Program-made: the position numbers and the translations under genes
The notes under the pieces: generated by a model
Seen by the model: only the letters and a program-made list of their open reading frames with translations
Database searches by the model: none
Told to the model about the DNA's origin: nothing
Part shown: in pieces, positions 1-6,051 of the stretch
How the letters are laid out: each line of letters starts with the position of its first letter
How positions within the stretch are numbered: position 1 is the stretch's first letter
Assembly: GCA_012799545.1 (NCBI GenBank)
Contig: JAAZLA010000184.1
Location: 1-10,245 of the forward strand
Source of the DNA: Treponema sp.
Lineage (GTDB): Bacteria; Spirochaetota; Spirochaetia; Treponematales; Treponemataceae
Direction: 5' to 3'
DNA length: 10,245 bases

Positions 1-60
1 CGACGTCCTGTCGGCTTTTCCTCGCCCTCGCTCGGCGCTTACTTCGTTTCAAGCCCAGAT
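1..60. other. GC-rich intergenic segment, possible dispersed repeat
   Basis: This stretch is about 60% G+C by my count, against very AT-rich DNA immediately to its right. Its first bases can form a short hairpin (CGAC, loop GTCCT, GTCG), which might extend beyond the window edge. Bases 48-58 (TTCAAGCCCAG) are an exact inverted copy of the tRNA-Asn T-arm segment at 120-130. On the minus strand one frame stays open from about 51 to the edge and would encode a very Arg/Lys-rich peptide, which is probably not a real protein. It could be a dispersed intergenic repeat, the edge of another RNA gene, or chance. No identity is claimed. Confidence 0.3.
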
Positions 61-70
61 TGTAGAATAT

Positions 71-106
71 AAAAAAAGGACTGATCAAGCGACCAGTCCT
101 TTTTTT
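71..106 (-). terminator. Rho-independent terminator after tRNA-Asn (possibly bidirectional)
   Basis: The arms GGACTG (78-83) and CAGTCC (94-99) pair perfectly and are flanked by seven A (71-77) and seven T (100-106). The stem can therefore extend to 13 pairs. An A-C mismatch and two more pairs (TC with GA) leave a 4-base AAGC loop. On the minus strand the hairpin starts 4 nt after the tRNA 3' end and is followed by a U-tract, as expected for a tRNA terminator. The symmetric A and T tracts mean it could also stop plus-strand transcription coming from the left. Confidence 0.9.
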
Positions 107-110
107 GACG

Positions 111-183
111 CTCCCCCGGCTGGGCTTGAACCAGCGACCCACAGATTAACAGTCTGTTGCTCTGCCTGCTGAGCTACAGGGGA
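111..183 (-). tRNA. tRNA-Asn (anticodon GTT)
   Basis: The minus strand folds into a complete 73-nt cloverleaf. The acceptor stem is TCCCCTG with CGGGGGA (one T-G wobble), the D stem GCTC/GAGC, the anticodon stem ACAGA/TCTGT around loop CTGTTAA (anticodon GTT, Asn), and the T stem GCTGG/CCAGC around TTCAAGC. The discriminator base is G, as is usual for tRNA-Asn. The 3' CCA is not encoded (the next bases are CGT), so it must be added after transcription. A promoter lies at 195-223 and a terminator follows immediately, so it can be transcribed as a single-gene unit. Confidence 0.97.
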
Positions 184-194
184 ATGTAGTATTG

Positions 195-223
195 ATAGTA
201 TAAGAATTAGAAAAAAAAGTCAA
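195..223 (-). promoter_or_regulatory. Sigma-70-type promoter of tRNA-Asn
   Basis: Read on the minus strand, a -35 box TTGACT (218-223) is followed by a 17-bp spacer that begins with a T-run and a -10 box TACTAT (195-200). The predicted start is near 188, only a few bases upstream of the mature tRNA end at 183. The box sequences (5/6 matches each) and the optimal spacing make this the most convincing promoter in the window. Confidence 0.8.
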
Positions 224-240
224 TATACTAGTGTGTTTTT

Positions 241-846
241 TTACCTACAGATATAATATTTTTTTTCGGTGAGGAGGGCATCCATGGAAATATCATAACT
301 ATCTGTTGGGATTGTGTTGACAATTTGGTTTTCGTAACAGAGGCCTATAAATTGTGGACGGTTTGGGTTTTTCCATAAATCAAAAAAGTATCGGTCATAA
401 AAGCCTTTCCCTCGTCCCAATCTTTTTCCATCCTTGCTAAAGGCGAGGCCGGGGAAAAAAACAAGGTCATTTTTTGTTAATTCCTCTTGTTTTGCTTTTT
501 CTAAGCTCGTTTTGGGTTCATAAATTCCGTAAGCTCCTTTTTCTATTTGCATATCGATGGGAGATAGTTTGTCCAGATAGAAAAAACTCATTTCGCTTGT
601 TTTTGCAGAAATAATTTTAGGGATGGCAATTTTTTTCCCATCTTTAAGGGCTTGTTCTAGCAGGCTTTTTGTATCGATTTCGTCTTTGAGAGAAAGAAAT
701 AAAAAAATAGTGTGCGCTTTTTTATATGTTGGGATTTTTTTTATATTGGCACTTGTCTTTCCTCGTTCTAGGTTTTTACTTTTGAGGATATTTCGTAATT
801 CTTGTTTTGTCTTTTTTCTCATCGCTTTCTTATTATAGATTTGCAT
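241..846 (-). CDS. 5-formyltetrahydrofolate cyclo-ligase (methenyl-THF synthetase)
   Basis: This enzyme converts 5-formyl-THF to 5,10-methenyl-THF using ATP in the cytoplasm, returning the stored folate to one-carbon metabolism. The family signature is intact near residues 132-153 (PGLAF, then G-K-R-L-G-R-G-K-G-F-Y-D-R). The substrate-side motif GAYGIYEP is at 104-111. The C-terminal P-x(4)-D-x(3)-D-x(3)-TE block is at 180-194, with Tyr184 where a His is common. At 201 residues the length is normal. The ATG at 844-846 lies 3 nt after the upstream stop. A second ATG (820-822, Met9) gives a more typical N-terminus (MRKKTKQELR) and has a weak AAGAAAG upstream, so the true start is uncertain. It is probably co-transcribed with the M16-like gene; no terminator is visible before the tRNA. 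Confidence 0.93.
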   Translation of the reverse strand: MQIYNKKAMRKKTKQELRNILKSKNLERGKTSANIKKIPTYKKAHTIFLFLSLKDEIDTKSLLEQALKDGKKIAIPKIISAKTSEMSFFYLDKLSPIDMQIEKGAYGIYEPKTSLEKAKQEELTKNDLVFFPGLAFSKDGKRLGRGKGFYDRYFFDLWKNPNRPQFIGLCYENQIVNTIPTDSYDISMDALLTEKKYYICR

Positions 847-849
847 AGC

Positions 850-3531
850 TTATTTTGTGTCGTTGGATATGAGCCAGAGCTTCGATGCTTGTTTTATGAG
901 CAATTCAAAAACATCTAAAAAAACACTGCTTTCAGCGTTTATTATTTTTATTAAATCCTTTTGTAATTGGATTTTTTCATTTATTGATTTTGTCTCATAC
1001 TGTGTAAATTTTTCTTTTATCCAAATATTTTTTATGCGCTCCAGTGCATTTTCGTCTTCTATCCATTCTGGGAAGGAAGCGAGTGTTTTTGAAAACAGAC
1101 TTTCTATTTCCTTGCTTGTTTTAACTTCGGAAAATTCCAAGCTTGCAAGTTCTGGTATTTCTGTATCAATATAATACTGCAGGTTTGAAAAACTTTTCTC
1201 AGTATTTGTTTCATTGAGTATCGCAGAGAGGGTGTAAAAAAGCGCATCAAAATACGCTTGGTTTTCGTCGAGGGGTCTTTTAAAATAAATATGCAGCGGG
1301 TCAAAAAATTCTGTCGTCGGTATAAGTCTAAGCGGGCGTGGTCCTGCATCTTTCGCATCGAGCTTGCTCGTAAAAAGATGGGAGAGTGAAACTCTTTTTT
1401 TTCTATCGGGTATTTCAAAACTATAGACTTCTGTGCTTATTTTTCCTTGGTTTTTTAGAAAGCTAAGTGTTTTTTCAGAAAGGACATATAAATTCACGAG
1501 GCTTTCTTCTCTTCCCATAAAGGCGAGAGAGACTGCCTGTGCATTGTAGAGTTTTGAAAGTCGTTTTTGAATATCTTCATATCGTATGGCATCGGTGTTT
1601 ATAGAAAAAAGAGGGGGCTGTTTTGTTTTATCGAAGATTTCTTGCAAGGCTGCTCCATCTAGCTGTGTTTTCAAAAGCGATGTTTTTATACGTTCTTCGC
1701 CTTGTATTTCTTTGTTGACTATGTCGGCTTCGAGGGGGCTGATAGAAAAAAAAGTAAAAAGGGAGATAAAATCATAAAAGGCTTTTTCTATATCTTCCGC
1801 CTTTGCTTTAATCGTAAAACGAAGCTTGTTTTTTCCTCTATCGGAATAAAATAGCACTTCTCCTTGCTCGCCTTTGAGCATTTTTTCAAGGTTGAGTTCT
1901 CTGTATTTTTTTTCAAGAGAGCGAAAAATAATTTCATCTATGAGATAGGTTTTTCCGTCTGCACTTTCGGCATTCTTTTGAAAGTTAAAATCAATTTCGC
2001 TATATTCTGCTTTGGAATCGATACGCATAAAGACAGCTATATCGTTGCTTAGTTTTAAGCGCAGACTATCGTTCATATCGTCAAAGATAGCTTCGTATGG
2101 AGGAAGGGTCGAGAAGCTTTCTTCAAGTATCTCGGTTTTTTGTGCAAGTATTTTTTTTATATCTTCTTGAAAGTCTTTTTCAGTTTTTACAAGCCATTTT
2201 TCTTTTTCTATTATTTTTTTGTGCCTTGCATATGTTTTAGGATGCAAGAGAATAATATGTATCGGTTCAATTTGGGAAAATGGCGAAAAGCCATCTTGTA
2301 GAAAAAAAGCATCGGTCTGGCATTGATTTTTTTCTGCTTGTTCATAAAACTCAAAATAGGGAAGCATTTTTTCTATTGATTCACGAGAAAAGGATATTTT
2401 ATTTTCTTCTTCTTGTATTGTTTTTATTTTATCCAAAAGGCTTGTTGCGTTCTTTTTCGTCATGTACTGGCTGATAAGGCGTGAATAATCGGCAGCTTTT
2501 TCAAAGGAAAATGCAAGGTATTGTTCATCTTCAAGACCAAGAGACTTTTCTTCCAGGAATTTTGTTTTTATAGCATCGACATTTTCTTCAAGGAGAAAAC
2601 TGAGAAAGGCAGCTTCTCGATGTATTGTCTCTTCTGTTTTATCTTCCCAAAGATGACTGTCTCCTATATCGATCGTGCGTATAAAAATAAATTGCTCAAA
2701 GTCTTCAGGAAAGCCCTCGGAGACAAGAACAAGGCTTTTTTGTTCTTTTTGCAATTTGCTGAGCTTTCTCTTGGGGAGATAGCTGCTAGAATTTTCCCAG
2801 TTTTGCATCGATTTTTTTACAAGGGCGAGCACAAGGCTTGTCTCGTATGGGCTGGTAATGCGCAGTTTTATATTTTGCACTTGATAATAGCGCTCTTTAA
2901 ATAGTTTTAAGGCAAGGGCAAGGCTTTCTATTTTTTTTTCTTGAAAATAATAATATCCCATATCTGCAGATTGTGCCCAAGGGTTTTCGGGGTAGAGATG
3001 GTTCATAACCGATGCGTGAATAAAACCATAGGGGCTTGCAAGAATAGCTTTTTGTTCTTGTAAGTATTCATCCAAAACTGCTACTAAGGACTTTTCTGTA
3101 AAAAGGCTGTTTTCTATGCAATCTTTTATATACGCAAGGCTTTGTTCAAGACGATGCGCAGGGAGGGAGGCAGAAAAAACAGTGCTTTGGGCAAATAAGT
3201 TTGTTTCTAAGTTAAATAAGCCGAGTGTTTTTTCTATTTCCTTTGCGTTTTCTGAGCTCTGCCAAAAGAGGCGACGACTAAGGTCAAAAAATCCAGCTTC
3301 ATTTTTTTCTGTTGCGCTATAGCCAGAGCCTAGTTCTATATCGATATGTGCTATAGGGCTTTTGTTTTTTTCAAGAATTTCTATTTCTAAGCCATTTTCA
3401 AGGAGAAAGGAATTGTTTTGCCTTTCTTGCGCCTCGAGAGTTCCAAGTATTGATAAAAATGCAAAACAAAGAGAGATACAAAAAACTGTTTTTTTTCTTT
3501 GGCTACGTATTGTATTAAATAGAGAAAACAT
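850..3531 (-). CDS. Exported M16-like protein without the zinc-binding motif
   Basis: The 893-residue protein starts with basic residues and a hydrophobic stretch (about 14-31) ending in LEA-QE near residue 34, a likely Sec signal peptide; no lipobox is seen. Residues 42-90 match the start of an M16 (pitrilysin/insulinase) domain: L-x-N-G-L, a conserved Pro, G-S-G, E, then A-G before the active-site helix. Where active enzymes have HxxEH, residues 83-87 read DLSRR, so both His and the Glu are missing, and I see no HxxEH elsewhere. A second region from about 490 (L-S-N-D-I-A-V, then S-E-I-D-F-N-F) resembles a second M16 lobe, giving the usual two-lobed size. I infer a periplasmic or surface non-catalytic homologue, perhaps a chaperone, binding protein or partner of an active M16. 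No Shine-Dalgarno is seen before the ATG, but there is no alternative start ahead of the signal peptide. Confidence 0.75.
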   Translation of the reverse strand: MFSLFNTIRSQRKKTVFCISLCFAFLSILGTLEAQERQNNSFLLENGLEIEILEKNKSPIAHIDIELGSGYSATEKNEAGFFDLSRRLFWQSSENAKEIEKTLGLFNLETNLFAQSTVFSASLPAHRLEQSLAYIKDCIENSLFTEKSLVAVLDEYLQEQKAILASPYGFIHASVMNHLYPENPWAQSADMGYYYFQEKKIESLALALKLFKERYYQVQNIKLRITSPYETSLVLALVKKSMQNWENSSSYLPKRKLSKLQKEQKSLVLVSEGFPEDFEQFIFIRTIDIGDSHLWEDKTEETIHREAAFLSFLLEENVDAIKTKFLEEKSLGLEDEQYLAFSFEKAADYSRLISQYMTKKNATSLLDKIKTIQEEENKISFSRESIEKMLPYFEFYEQAEKNQCQTDAFFLQDGFSPFSQIEPIHIILLHPKTYARHKKIIEKEKWLVKTEKDFQEDIKKILAQKTEILEESFSTLPPYEAIFDDMNDSLRLKLSNDIAVFMRIDSKAEYSEIDFNFQKNAESADGKTYLIDEIIFRSLEKKYRELNLEKMLKGEQGEVLFYSDRGKNKLRFTIKAKAEDIEKAFYDFISLFTFFSISPLEADIVNKEIQGEERIKTSLLKTQLDGAALQEIFDKTKQPPLFSINTDAIRYEDIQKRLSKLYNAQAVSLAFMGREESLVNLYVLSEKTLSFLKNQGKISTEVYSFEIPDRKKRVSLSHLFTSKLDAKDAGPRPLRLIPTTEFFDPLHIYFKRPLDENQAYFDALFYTLSAILNETNTEKSFSNLQYYIDTEIPELASLEFSEVKTSKEIESLFSKTLASFPEWIEDENALERIKNIWIKEKFTQYETKSINEKIQLQKDLIKIINAESSVFLDVFELLIKQASKLWLISNDTK

Positions 3532-3537
3532 AGCTTT

Positions 3538-3565
3538 ATTATAGTCTAAAAATGATAAAAGTCTA
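3538..3565 (-). promoter_or_regulatory. Candidate promoter for the M16-like/cyclo-ligase unit
   Basis: On the minus strand a perfect TATAAT (3538-3543) lies 16 bp from TAGACT (3560-3565, 4/6 match to TTGACA). If used, transcription would begin almost at the ATG (3531), giving a leaderless mRNA, in keeping with the absent Shine-Dalgarno. A second TATAAT (3568-3573) would give a leader of about 30 nt but has no recognisable -35 box. In such AT-rich DNA chance TATAAT matches are common. Confidence 0.4.
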
Positions 3566-3592
3566 TTATTATAGCTGAATATAATAGAATGC

Positions 3593-3621
3593 TTGTATTT
3601 TTTGAAAATTCAATGTATCCT
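3593..3621 (+). promoter_or_regulatory. Candidate promoter for cheW and the downstream operon
   Basis: TTGTAT (3593-3598) and TATCCT (3616-3621) are separated by 17 bp, placing the start about 17 nt upstream of the cheW ATG. The box matches are modest (3/6 and 4/6). A perfect TATAAT at 3580-3585 is an alternative but lacks a -35 box. I see no sigma-54 or sigma-28 type flagellar/chemotaxis promoter here. Confidence 0.3.
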
Positions 3622-3644
3622 ATGAGGGTATTATTGGAGGTACA

Positions 3645-4121
3645 ATGGCTTTAGGTGATGCACAATTTCAATTAGTTACATTTCAATTGGGTGAAGAGCT
3701 TTACGGTGTAGATATTATGGATGTAAAAGAAATCGTAAAGGTTCAAACAGTTCGTCCTATCCCAAATGCCCCGTATTATGTTGAAGGGATATTTAACCTT
3801 CGCGGTGAGATTATTCCCATTATCAATTTACATAAACGGTTTCGATTGAAAAATATTGAAATTGCCGAGGAAGATGCGTTTGAAAGAGGTTTTATTATAC
3901 TCAGTATTGATGGAAGTAAAATCGGTATTATTATAGATAGGGTTGCACGTGTTGTTTTGGTACAAAACGAAGAGGTAAAACCGCCACCACAGATGTTGGC
4001 TGGGATTGGTACGGAATATGTTCACGGTGTTATTCGCCAAGATGCTGGCTACCTTATTTTACTTGATACGCGAAAAATCTTTAACCCAAAAGAATTACAA
4101 AAACTTATTGGAATGCAATAG
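3645..4121 (+). CDS. cheW: Chemotaxis coupling protein CheW
   Basis: CheW links methyl-accepting chemotaxis receptors to the histidine kinase CheA at the inner membrane. The whole 158-residue protein is one CheW domain. Visible landmarks are the opening strands with F-x-L-G-E-E-x-Y-G-V-D-I (14-24), the V-K-E-I-V-K-V segment (27-33), the diagnostic N-L-R-G-E-I-I-P block (51-58) containing the Arg that in characterised CheW proteins contributes to receptor/CheA contacts, I-I-D-R-V (about 96-100), and the C-terminal L-I-L-L-D. Length is typical and there is no CheY-like receiver, so this is not CheV. A strong Shine-Dalgarno GGAGG (3636-3640) fixes the start. It is the first gene of the plus-strand operon; the next gene starts 2 nt after its stop. 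Confidence 0.97.
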   Translation: MALGDAQFQLVTFQLGEELYGVDIMDVKEIVKVQTVRPIPNAPYYVEGIFNLRGEIIPIINLHKRFRLKNIEIAEEDAFERGFIILSIDGSKIGIIIDRVARVVLVQNEEVKPPPQMLAGIGTEYVHGVIRQDAGYLILLDTRKIFNPKELQKLIGMQ

Positions 4122-4123
4122 CA

Positions 4124-5152
4124 ATGAAAATTCCCACATTTAGCTCTACTATTCGCAGAAAAGAAATGGATTCTGTGCTTACCACCTTGGTTGATGAAAA
4201 AATTGGACCGGGGGAAGCGGTAATTCGCTTAATTCAACAAGTAAAGGCTTTTTTCGGTGTTGACGGTGCAGTTGCGCTTCGCAGTCCAAGCCTCGCTTTA
4301 AAATATGCCCTCAAAGCCCTTGATATACCAAAGGGCTCCAAGGTTATTGTTTCGGCTCTCGCTCCTTACTGGCAGTATGTGTGCTTGGAGGAAGAGGGCT
4401 ATGAACCGCTTGTTGTTGACGTATCTCCAGAAACCGCCTTGCTTTCTCCAGAAACAGTTCTTGAGGCAGTGAAAGAGGGTGCAAGTTTGCTTATTTTGCA
4501 TGCGGCGATGGGCTTCGTCCCAAATATTCAAGCCTTACTCGACATTGGTATTCCTATTATCGAAGATATTTCCCAAAGCGCAGGTGCGTCTCTTAACGAA
4601 AAAATGCTCGGTACCTTTGGAGTTTTTTCTATTCTTGGTTTAGAAGAAGAAGATAGCATAACGGGAGGGGGAGGAGCTGTTCTCATGGCCCCAGAGCGAC
4701 GAAATTGGATTGTTTTGAAAAAACACAGCGATGAAGCGCTTTCAACCGATATTTTACCCGATATCAATGCATCCCTTGCTTTGGTACAATTAAAAGAATT
4801 CAATAAAAACGAGCAGATACGTAAAGAAATGTATGAAATATATGCCCGTTCTATAATGCAAGGAAAGCATAAAACCTTTTTACAAGCAGGTGATTACGCT
4901 ATACCGACGGTTTATTCTTTTCCAGTGATTCTTTCAAGCGGTTTTAAGGATGTTCGCCAGTATGCGCTTCGAAAGGATATTGAAATAGCGCCAGTATTTG
5001 CGCAATCTATCATAGCCTATAAAGAAGAGGAACTAGGCGATTTAATGCAAGCAAAATCGTTTTTGTTGCGTTGTGCTTATTTTCCCCTTTACCCACGTTT
5101 AGGTGCGCAACAAGCGGCAAAAATTGCAAAGGTTTTGGCAACTTTACCTTAA
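4124..5152 (+). CDS. DegT/DnrJ/EryC1-like protein lacking the PLP lysine
   Basis: This 342-residue protein has the fold signature of the sugar aminotransferase family (type I PLP fold). The N-terminus has the family-like I-G-P-G-E-A segment (27-32). E-D-I-S-Q-S-A-G-A (147-155) carries the Asp that contacts the PLP ring nitrogen and the conserved Gln. F-S-I-L-G (168-172) followed by T-G-G-G-G-A-V (180-186) marks the region that normally holds the Schiff-base lysine. In active members a Lys lies about five residues before the G-x-G-G; here residues 173-178 are L-E-E-E-D-S with no Lys. Ordinary transamination is therefore unlikely; a dehydratase-like, regulatory or structural role is possible. 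Such genes are often named 'spore coat polysaccharide' proteins, which says little here. It starts 2 nt after cheW. An AT-rich inverted repeat (TTTACCT/AGGTAAA) spans its stop codon. Confidence 0.8.
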   Translation: MKIPTFSSTIRRKEMDSVLTTLVDEKIGPGEAVIRLIQQVKAFFGVDGAVALRSPSLALKYALKALDIPKGSKVIVSALAPYWQYVCLEEEGYEPLVVDVSPETALLSPETVLEAVKEGASLLILHAAMGFVPNIQALLDIGIPIIEDISQSAGASLNEKMLGTFGVFSILGLEEEDSITGGGGAVLMAPERRNWIVLKKHSDEALSTDILPDINASLALVQLKEFNKNEQIRKEMYEIYARSIMQGKHKTFLQAGDYAIPTVYSFPVILSSGFKDVRQYALRKDIEIAPVFAQSIIAYKEEELGDLMQAKSFLLRCAYFPLYPRLGAQQAAKIAKVLATLP

Positions 5153-5202
5153 ACACAGGTAAAATGGTATGTAAGCTATCGAAAAAAGTGAAGGAAAATA
5201 GT

Positions 5203-6051
5203 ATGAATACCTGCATAATTGTGGTAAATACGTATAACGAAGAATCTCTTATGCTTTCTAAAAAAATATTTTCTTTTTTACAAAAAACTGGTATACAAGC
5301 GACAATAATAAACTATGGGGAAGAAGATGCAGAACATCCGAATATTCCTGAAAATATCGATTTTGCGGTGAGTCTTGGAGGGGATGGGACTGTTTTATAC
5401 ACAGCACGCCTCTGTGCAAAAAAGGCAATCCCCATCTTTCCGGTAAATCTGGGTGAGTTTGGTTTTATTGCAGGTATTCAAAAAAATGATTGGGAAAAGC
5501 CATTACAGGCTTTCTTAGACGGGAGTTTTTTGCCTCTTAAACGAAGTATGGTAGAAGTTATGTTATTTCGAAATCAAGAATGTGTTTTTTCTGAAATAGC
5601 CTTAAACGACTTTGTGATTTCTGCATCTGGTGCTGCTCGCATTGTGCAATTGGAAATTGAGGCAAACGAGGTTCCCTTCGGTGTATTTAAAGCTGACGGA
5701 ATTATTGTGTCGACAGCAACTGGTTCAACAGCCTATTCGGCTGCAGCTGGGGGGCCCATCGTGGACCCCGCACTCGATGCGCTTATCTTAAGTCCTGTCT
5801 GTGCTTTTTCGCTTTCAAATCGTCCCTTGGTTTTGCCTGCAACAGCGAGTTTAAGCATTCGAGTGCTTTCTTCAAGGGATACTGATGTGATGCTTACCTG
5901 CGACGGACAGGTGTCCATGAAACTTGCTGTCGACGATGTATTAGTTATAAAAAAGGCTGAAGTTTCGGCACATTTACTCGGCTGTGATGCAAATGTATTT
6001 TATTCAGCCTTGCGAACAAAGCTGCATTGGTCAGGAGGACCTCGTGCTTGA
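5203..6051 (+). CDS. nadK: NAD kinase
   Basis: NAD kinase phosphorylates NAD+ to NADP+ and sets the cytoplasmic NADP(H) supply. The 282-residue protein shows the catalytic S-L-G-G-D-G-T (57-63), N-L-G-E-F-G-F (82-88), L-N-D at 134-136, the D-G-I-I-V-S-T-A-T-G-S-T-A-Y-S run (165-179) and the A-A-G-G-P-I-V-D-P segment (181-189), all in family order. The ATG at 5203 is chosen because it has AAGGA (5191-5195) at good spacing and gives the usual N-terminus just before the first strand (C-I-I-V-V-N). An in-frame ATG at 5164 would add 13 residues and is less likely. The gap from the previous gene is 50 nt, the widest in the operon. The last 8 nt overlap the recN start. Confidence 0.96.
   Translation: MNTCIIVVNTYNEESLMLSKKIFSFLQKTGIQATIINYGEEDAEHPNIPENIDFAVSLGGDGTVLYTARLCAKKAIPIFPVNLGEFGFIAGIQKNDWEKPLQAFLDGSFLPLKRSMVEVMLFRNQECVFSEIALNDFVISASGAARIVQLEIEANEVPFGVFKADGIIVSTATGSTAYSAAAGGPIVDPALDALILSPVCAFSLSNRPLVLPATASLSIRVLSSRDTDVMLTCDGQVSMKLAVDDVLVIKKAEVSAHLLGCDANVFYSALRTKLHWSGGPRA

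Noticed and set aside
2521..2904. A 127-codon plus-strand open frame opposite the M16-like gene.
   Set aside because: It is Phe/Leu/Lys-rich low-complexity sequence typical of antisense frames, has no ribosome site, and the opposite strand encodes a coherent protein with family landmarks.
3489..3496. A run of eight A (minus strand) near codons 12-14 of the M16-like gene, as a possible phase-variation tract.
   Set aside because: Runs of similar length occur throughout this AT-rich window, including intergenic DNA, and the frame is intact here; nothing points to switching.
5071..5202. N-terminal extension of NAD kinase starting within the DegT-like gene.
   Set aside because: The extension overlaps the previous gene, is not part of the kinase fold, and the ATG at 5203 has a well-spaced AAGGA.
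5984..6043. N-terminal extension of RecN starting at ATG 5984.
   Set aside because: It would overlap nadK by 68 nt and add residues without family similarity, whereas GTG 6044 has a near-perfect Shine-Dalgarno and gives the standard N-terminus.
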